Below, piece by piece: positions 59,718 through 64,000 of a DNA stretch of 64,000 nucleotides (position 1 is its first letter; each line of letters opens with the position of its first letter). A program made the position numbers and the translations under genes. Where the stretch lies: the NCBI GenBank assembly GCA_017434775.1, contig JAFSGG010000026.1, forward strand, positions 1 through 64,000, written 5' to 3'. This DNA comes from Clostridia bacterium. Its GTDB lineage: Bacteria; Bacillota; Clostridia; Christensenellales; Aristaeellaceae. A model generated the notes under the pieces. That model was not told the origin of the DNA. It saw only the letters and a program-made list of their open reading frames with translations, and ran no database searches.

Positions 59718-60370
59718 GCTTTCGCTCCGTTCACCGCCAGATAATTCCGGATGCGGGCCACGTTTTCAGCGTTCTTTTCGTCTTCTTCCAGGTATTCAAT
59801 GATGTCGTATACATCCACCACAGCGTACACCGGAAAGCCGAATTCCGCTTCCACTTCGCTCATGGCGCTCTTTTCGGTTTTGCCCTTTTCCTTGCGATCC
59901 ACCATGATGAAGGTGGCGGCCACTTTCACATCTTCCAGGTTGGAAAGGATGGCCATGCTTTCCCGGATGGCGGTACCGGCGGTGATCACGTCTTCCACGA
60001 TGACCACTTCTTCGCCTGCTTTGGGCACATAGCCCACAAATACGCCACCTTCGCCGTGATCCTTGGCTTCCTTGCGGTTGAAGAAGAAGGGCACGTCCAG
60101 GCCTTCCTTGGACAGGGCCACCGCGGAAGAAACGGCAATGGAAATACCCTTGTAGGCGGGGCCATAGAGCACCGTGCGCTTCTTGCCCACTTTTTCCAGA
60201 TAAGCCCGGGCGTAGAATTCACCCAGCTTGGCAATCTGGTCGCCGGTCTTGATATCACCGGCATTGATGAAATAGGGAATCTTGCGGCCAGACTTGGCGG
60301 TGAAATCGCCGAACTTCAGCACGCCGGCGCCTTCCAGAAATTCGATAAACTCATGCTTATAAGCTTCCAT
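59714..60370 (-). CDS. pyrE: orotate phosphoribosyltransferase
   Basis: A 218-residue enzyme converting orotate and PRPP into OMP. The PRPP loop [17 protein letters not shown] lies at residues 121-137; [19 protein letters not shown] near 16-34 is the N-terminal signature; YGPAYKGI near 69-76. Start follows AAAGGAG. It is separated from pyrF by a GyrI-like gene and GAATTC repeats, so the operon may be split at this point. Confidence 0.96.
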   Translation of the reverse strand: MEAYKHEFIEFLEGAGVLKFGDFTAKSGRKIPYFINAGDIKTGDQIAKLGEFYARAYLEKVGKKRTVLYGPAYKGISIAVSSAVALSKEGLDVPFFFNRKEAKDHGEGGVFVGYVPKAGEEVVIVEDVITAGTAIRESMAILSNLEDVKVAATFIMVDRKEKGKTEKSAMSEVEAEFGFPVYAVVDVYDIIEYLEEDEKNAENVARIRNYLAVNGAKA

Positions 60371-60390
60371 GATATATTCTCCTTTCAGGT

Positions 60391-60425
60391 AATGCAGAAT
60401 TCAGAATGAAGAATTCAGAATTTTT
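60391..60425. repeat. GAATTC-rich repeat, copy 4
   Basis: AGAATTCAGAATGAAGAATT CAGAATTTTT in the pyrE leader, the core form of the family. Confidence 0.8.
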
Positions 60426-60460
60426 GTTACTTTGTGATTTGGCATCCGAAACGTTCCACC

Positions 60461-60943
60461 TTACAGAACGGAAATGCCGTAATCCAGAATCACATTGCCC
60501 TGTTCATCGGGGATGGTAAACCGGGGGCATTGATACCGTTCAAAACACCAGCTGTCTTCCCGGCGGATGAACCCCTGTTCTTTCAGTGCATTCAGACACA
60601 TTTCATGGGTTTCCATGGCATAAAATTCGCTGCTGTTTTCCTTGGCATACAGGTAGCAGACGGCAAAATCCGTTTCTTCCATCTCCACGCTTTCAAACCC
60701 TTCCAGCGCTTTCGTACCCATGGGGAAAAACATACCAATCCAGTATTCAGGCCTGCCTTCCACAATGCGCACGGCACCGATGAAGGCATCCTCGTTCATG
60801 GCATGGCGCGGGTTTTCTTCCAGCTTGGAAAACCAATCGTTTGCCCACCATTCCCCCCAGTTGGGGCCGCTTGTGTAGCGCTTGCCAATGAGCAGCATGC
60901 CGGGGCAATGCTCTTTCTTGATCTCAAGAAGCTGAACGGCCAC
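60461..60943 (-). CDS. GyrI-like / effector-binding domain protein
   Basis: A 160-residue protein. AVQLLEIKKEHCPGMLLIGKRY at the N-terminus (outline) and FAVCYLYAKENSSEFYAMETHEM with DSWCFERYQCPRF near 134-146 resemble GyrI-like or integron-associated effector-binding proteins, which bind hydrophobic small molecules. No DNA-binding part. GTG at 60943 has AGGAAG at eight bases. It has no known role in pyrimidine synthesis and is bracketed by GAATTC repeats (60391-60425 and 60962-60998), so it is probably an insertion into the pyr operon. Confidence 0.65.
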   Translation of the reverse strand: MAVQLLEIKKEHCPGMLLIGKRYTSGPNWGEWWANDWFSKLEENPRHAMNEDAFIGAVRIVEGRPEYWIGMFFPMGTKALEGFESVEMEETDFAVCYLYAKENSSEFYAMETHEMCLNALKEQGFIRREDSWCFERYQCPRFTIPDEQGNVILDYGISVL

Positions 60944-60961
60944 AACCAGCACTTCCTTTCG

Positions 60962-60998
60962 GTAATTCAGAATGAAGAATTCAGAATTAAGAATTTTT
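60962..60998. repeat. GAATTC-rich repeat, copy 5
   Basis: AATTCAGAATGAAGAATTCA followed by GAATTAAGAATTTTT. It lies in inverted orientation to copy 6, about 60 bases away. Confidence 0.8.
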
Positions 60999-61056
60999 AT
61001 ACTTTTGACGATTTGGAATAAGAATCGTTTTCCCTTCAGAATGAATCATTTCACTT

Positions 61057-61092
61057 TCAATTCTTCATTCTGAATTCTGAATTCTTAATTTC
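61057..61092. repeat. GAATTC-rich repeat, copy 6
   Basis: AATTCTTCATTCTGAATTCT followed by GAATTCTTAATT, ending at the pyrF stop codon. Together with copy 5 it can fold into a large hairpin. Confidence 0.8.
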
Positions 61093-61093
61093 C

Positions 61094-61792
61094 TTATTCC
61101 CCCAGAAACTCCCGGACGCACCGATTATAGGCTTCCACAGGATTTTCTGCAGCGGTAATGGGGCGGCCCACCACAATGTAGTCGCTGGCGGCCTTGGCCT
61201 TTTCGGGGGTCATGATGCGCACCTGATCGCCCACATCGCCGTCGGCAAAGCGGATGCCGGGGGTGATGGTGAGGAAATCGTCGCCGCAGGCTTCCTTGAC
61301 CAGCTTGGCTTCCAGGGGGCTGCACACCACACCGGGCAGGCCGGCGGCCTTGGCGTTCTGGGCGTACTTTTTCACGGTGTTTTCCATGGTTTCGTTGATC
61401 AGCAGTTCCTGCTGCATGCGTTCTTCAGAAGTGGAGGTCAACTGGGTCACAGCCAGCAGCACACCGCAGGTACCGTCTTCTTTGGTCAGGCCTTCCTTGG
61501 CCGCTTCCATCATGGCGATGGTGCCGGCGGCGTGCAGGTTGGTCATATCCACATCCAGTTTGGACAGCACCTTCATGGCCTTTTTCACGGTGTTGGGAAT
61601 GTCATGCAGTTTCAGGTCCAGGAAAATCTTGTGTCCCCGGGCCTTGATCTCCTTCACAATGGCAGGGCCTTCGCTGTAATACAGCTCCATGCCAATCTTC
61701 ACAAAGGGCTTGCGGCCGGTGAACTGATCCAGAAAAGCCAGAGTCTTTTCCTTATTTTCAAAGTCCAGAGCGATGATGACGTCCTTTGCCAT
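61094..61792 (-). CDS. pyrF: orotidine 5'-phosphate decarboxylase
   Basis: A 232-residue barrel enzyme that makes UMP from [23 protein letters not shown] is at residues 5-24, [13 protein letters not shown] near 57-69 with the catalytic Asp-Lys-Asp set, and the phosphate loop [17 protein letters not shown] near 178-194. ATG at 61792 follows AAGGAGG. It follows pyrD by 42 bases. Confidence 0.96.
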   Translation of the reverse strand: MAKDVIIALDFENKEKTLAFLDQFTGRKPFVKIGMELYYSEGPAIVKEIKARGHKIFLDLKLHDIPNTVKKAMKVLSKLDVDMTNLHAAGTIAMMEAAKEGLTKEDGTCGVLLAVTQLTSTSEERMQQELLINETMENTVKKYAQNAKAAGLPGVVCSPLEAKLVKEACGDDFLTITPGIRFADGDVGDQVRIMTPEKAKAASDYIVVGRPITAAENPVEAYNRCVREFLGE

Positions 61793-61834
61793 GATGGGTG
61801 TCCTCCTTGAAATTTTGATGTATATCTGCAAGCG

Positions 61835-62737
61835 TCAGATGCGCTTGATGTCGGAAAGGTTTTCGATGCCAAGCTTTTCCATTTCCACGGGCAGCTGTTC
61901 AATGATCTCCTTGCAGGCGAAGGGATTCACCAGGTTCATGGCCCCCACCTGCACCGCCGTAGCCCCGGCCATCATCATTTCAATCACGTCCCGGGCGGAC
62001 TGCACGCCGCCCATGCCGATGACGGGAATCTTCACCGCGCCGGATACCTGATACACCATCCGCACCGCCACCGGGAAGATGGCCGGGCCGGAAAAGCCGC
62101 CCATGGTATTGGCAATGATGGGCTTGCGGCGCTTTAAGTCAATGCGCATACCAAGCAGGGTGTTGATCAGGGAAATGCCGTCGGCCCCTGCATCTTCGCA
62201 GGCCTTGGCGATGGAGACAATGTCCGTCACATTGGGGCTGAGCTTGATGATAACAGGCTTGGTGGTAACTTTCTTCACAGCTTTGGTCACTTCCGCCGCC
62301 GCTTCCGGGCTGGTGCCAAAGGACATACCGCCGCCGTGCACATTGGGGCAGCTCACGTTTACTTCCAGCCAGCCTACCTGCTCCTCGTTATCCAGCAGGC
62401 GGCAGGTTTCCACATACTGTTCCACGGAAAAGCCGCTGACGTTGGCCATGACAGGCTTGTGGAAGCATTTTTTGAGTTTCGGCAATTCTTCCGCAATCAC
62501 CTTTTCCACGCCGGGATTCTGCAAGCCTACGGCATTGATCATGCCGGCGGTGCATTCCGCAATGCGGGGGGTGGGATTGCCGAAACGGGGTTCCAGGGTG
62601 GTTCCCTTGAAAGAGAAGGTGCCCAGCACGTTGATATCATAAATTTCGGCAAATTCGTAGCCGAAGCCGAAGGTGCCGCTGGCAGGGATGACGGGGTTAT
62701 CCAGCTGAATGCCGCACAAATTTACTTTCGTATTCAC
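61835..62737 (-). CDS. pyrD: dihydroorotate dehydrogenase B, catalytic subunit
   Basis: A 300-residue class 1B flavoprotein that oxidises dihydroorotate to orotate. VNLCGIQLDNPVIPASGTFGFG at the N-terminus (outline), LEVNVSCPNVHGGG near 123-136 with the catalytic Cys, VIIKLSPNVTD near 159-169 and GMGGVQSARD near 243-252. It works with PyrK, passing electrons to NAD+. ATG overlaps the pyrK stop (ATGA). Confidence 0.97.
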   Translation of the reverse strand: MNTKVNLCGIQLDNPVIPASGTFGFGYEFAEIYDINVLGTFSFKGTTLEPRFGNPTPRIAECTAGMINAVGLQNPGVEKVIAEELPKLKKCFHKPVMANVSGFSVEQYVETCRLLDNEEQVGWLEVNVSCPNVHGGGMSFGTSPEAAAEVTKAVKKVTTKPVIIKLSPNVTDIVSIAKACEDAGADGISLINTLLGMRIDLKRRKPIIANTMGGFSGPAIFPVAVRMVYQVSGAVKIPVIGMGGVQSARDVIEMMMAGATAVQVGAMNLVNPFACKEIIEQLPVEMEKLGIENLSDIKRI

Positions 62738-63465
62738 CAGATGATCTCCTCGCTTTCCATAACCGGGCCTTCCTTACAGATGCGCTTGTTGCCGGTGAGG
62801 GTTTTGCAGCTGCAGCCCATGCAGGCACCGAAGCCGCAGCCCATGCGTTCTTCAAAGCTGTACTGACCGGAGGTTTTGGCTGCCTTGCCGATGGCCCGCA
62901 GCATGGGTTCGGGACCGCAGGTGTAGAAGAAAGTGTATTCCACGTCCTTCAGAGCATCGGTGACAAAGCCCTTCACGCCATAGCTGCCGTCCACCGTGGT
63001 GACGATGGTTTCGGCCCCCAGCGCCTTGAATTCCTCTTCATAGAAGATTTCGTCCTGCTTGTTGAAACCCAGAATCACCGTGGGCTTGGCGCCCTTGGCG
63101 ATCAGCTTTTTGCACAGGTTGTAAAGCGGCGGAACCCCTACGCCACCGCCCAGCAGCGCCGGCTTGTCCCCTGCTTTTTCCAGGTTGTAGCCGTTGCCCA
63201 GGCCGGTGAGGATATCCAGCTTTTCGCCGGACTGCATGCCGCTCATTTTTTCCGTGCCCTGCCCCACCACTTTGTATACCAGGGTCAGGGTGGTTTCGTC
63301 ATAATCACACACAGAAATGGGCCGGCGCAGGAAGAACCCATCCAGCTGAATATTCACAAACTGGCCGCTGGCGGTGATGGCAGATGTATCCCCTGCCAGC
63401 ACCATGCGGAAAACGTCCTTCGTCAGCGGCTCATTTGTGAGGATGGTGAAAAGGGATTGTTTCAT
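62734..63465 (-). CDS. pyrK: dihydroorotate dehydrogenase B, electron transfer subunit
   Basis: A 243-residue FAD and iron-sulfur protein. FLRRPISVCDYD near 45-56 binds FAD, GGGVGVPPLYNL near 106-117 binds NAD, and cysteines in CGFGACMGCSC (about 210-220) plus CKEG near 231 hold the 2Fe-2S cluster. Start follows AAGGGG. It heads the visible pyr operon; a GAATTC repeat occupies its upstream region, and I found no clear promoter. Confidence 0.96.
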   Translation of the reverse strand: MKQSLFTILTNEPLTKDVFRMVLAGDTSAITASGQFVNIQLDGFFLRRPISVCDYDETTLTLVYKVVGQGTEKMSGMQSGEKLDILTGLGNGYNLEKAGDKPALLGGGVGVPPLYNLCKKLIAKGAKPTVILGFNKQDEIFYEEEFKALGAETIVTTVDGSYGVKGFVTDALKDVEYTFFYTCGPEPMLRAIGKAAKTSGQYSFEERMGCGFGACMGCSCKTLTGNKRICKEGPVMESEEIIW

Positions 63466-63499
63466 GGCTGCATTACCCCTTTGTTGTCTTGTTTTGGGT

Positions 63500-63536
63500 T
63501 AATTCAGAATTCAGAATGAAGAATTCAGAATTTTGT
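63500..63536. repeat. GAATTC-rich repeat, copy 7
   Basis: AATTCAGAATTCAGAATGAA followed by GAATTCAGAATTTTG, between the four-helix-bundle gene and pyrK. Confidence 0.8.
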
Positions 63537-63546
63537 TTACCAATGA

Positions 63547-63924
63547 TCAAACCATTTGTTGTGTGTTCACATCTTTGTTGTTTTCCCGGGTTTTGATGAT
63601 GGAGACAAGGATGGAGATGATTTCCTGGCAATCGTGGTAGATGCTTTTGTAAGCCGTTTCGTTTGTAATGTATCCGCTTTCAAAAAGCAGTTCCAGCCAG
63701 TATTCCGTTTCGCTTGCCTCTTTCAGAGCAATGTTCATCTTTGAAAAGAAATCCGCACGGGAATATGCCCGGATGGCTTCTTTTACATTGGCGCCTACCG
63801 ATGTGCCGCTGCGCAGCATTTGTTTTGAGAGCGTGAATTCGTGTTCCTTCTGAAGATTCTGATACAGGCGAATGATTCTCAGCGCAAAAGCCTTGCTTTT
63901 GACAACGATCACATTCTCTTCCAT
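63547..63924 (-). CDS. four-helix-bundle protein, S23/IVP family
   Basis: A 125-residue helical protein: SKAFALRIIRLYQNLQKEHE (about residues 10-29), LSKQMLRSGTSVGANVKEAIRAYSRADFFSKMNIALKEASETEYWLELL (about 32-80 in outline) and SIYHDCQEIISILVSIIKTR near the end. RSGTSVGANVKEA is the hallmark of the 23S rRNA intervening-sequence protein family (TIGR02436). It stands here outside rRNA, bracketed by GAATTC repeats. ATG at 63924 follows AGGAGG at 11 bases; a GTG at 63933 is nearer but too close. Confidence 0.88.
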   Translation of the reverse strand: MEENVIVVKSKAFALRIIRLYQNLQKEHEFTLSKQMLRSGTSVGANVKEAIRAYSRADFFSKMNIALKEASETEYWLELLFESGYITNETAYKSIYHDCQEIISILVSIIKTRENNKDVNTQQMV

Positions 63925-63964
63925 TTTCTCCACGCCCTCCTTCGCACAGCAGGAATCAAAACCA

Positions 63965-63998
63965 TCTCAATTCTGAATTATGAATTCTTAATTCTGCA
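63965..63998. repeat. GAATTC-rich repeat, copy 8
   Basis: AATTCTGAATTATGAATTCT followed by TAATTCTGCATG at the window edge, inverted relative to copy 7. Confidence 0.75.
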
Positions 63999-64000
63999 TG

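Noticed and set aside
63466..63546. PyrR-binding leader or UTP-sensing attenuator before pyrK
   Set aside because: The interval is short, filled by a GAATTC repeat, and shows no anti-terminator/terminator pair.
63547..63924. Diversity-generating retroelement accessory protein (Avd-like)
   Set aside because: The fold family is related, but no reverse transcriptase, template repeat or variable-repeat target gene is in the window.

Overview
The window is a stretch of chromosome from a fairly GC-rich, Gram-positive, probably spore-forming member of the Bacillota, class Clostridia. The evidence is the gene set: noc next to rsmG, a DnaI-type helicase loader and a DnaD-like protein, the spore-associated families GerM, YtfI/DUF2953, YtfJ/GerW, a PdaB-like deacetylase and DUF1540, a pyrB-pyrI pair with the electron-transfer type PyrD/PyrK, strong AGGAGG ribosome binding sites, and TTGACA-17-TATAAT promoters. 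I cannot name the genus. The many intergenic hairpin repeats are a kind common in uncultured gut Clostridia. No rRNA, tRNA, CRISPR array, intact transposase or prophage was seen.

Layout. 0.2-6.7 kb (minus): an overlapping operon, ThuA-like protein, metallo-beta-lactamase-fold hydrolase, ComEC, HolA, RsmG, then Noc behind an intrinsic terminator. 6.8-11.3 kb (plus): Gfo/Idh/MocA oxidoreductase, a secreted cadherin-like-fold protein, PdaB-like deacetylase, tandem OB-fold SSB-like protein and two tiny proteins. 11.3-13.6 kb: a more AT-rich accessory patch with two GNAT acetyltransferases, a TIGR04076-like protein and a MITE-like element. 13.7-15.9 kb (minus): YycJ-type hydrolase, metallophosphoesterase, class I glutamine amidotransferase. 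16.0-17.4 kb: PadR repressor with a DUF1700/DUF4097 protein. 17.5-25.5 kb (plus): dnaE, a degenerate GHKL anti-sigma-like protein, a sigma-70 factor, a Spo0B-type histidine kinase, pepF, a HIT protein, rpsU. 26.3-31.0 kb (minus): GerM, a MacB-like ABC fusion, a GT2 glycosyltransferase. 31.2-35.2 kb (plus): deacetylase, DUF2232-rplI-dnaB. 35.3-39.8 kb (minus): flavin reductase with MarR, XRE-TPR regulator, phosphodiester glycosidase with RarA. 39.9-42.8 kb (plus): YtfI, YtfJ, a DacF-like carboxypeptidase with an apparent 3' frameshift, RluB. 42.8-46.9 kb (minus): VTT-domain protein, EamA transporter, DnaD-like, DnaI-like. 47-48.4 kb: GH43 glycosidase. 49.1-51.1 kb (minus): RsmE, MtaB. 51.3-54.2 kb: large anchored beta-propeller protein. 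54.5-58.2 kb (minus): XRE membrane protein and a Wzz / BY-kinase / PHP-phosphatase cassette. 58.4-63.9 kb (minus): pyrK-D-F-E-B-I, interrupted by a GyrI-like gene and preceded by a four-helix-bundle gene, both bracketed by GAATTC-rich repeats.

Most genes are housekeeping (replication, translation, pyrimidines, envelope). The signals I find most worth following are non-coding: a two-copy, roughly 145-base multi-hairpin element with paired base changes between copies (25.9 and 48.6 kb), a hairpin module that recurs near it, a 260-base foldback element at 12.4 kb, and the GAATTC repeat family. Next come the C-run frameshift in the carboxypeptidase gene, two operators that overlap consensus promoters (PadR and MarR), and a sigma factor locus whose anti-sigma partner lacks its ATP-binding motifs.
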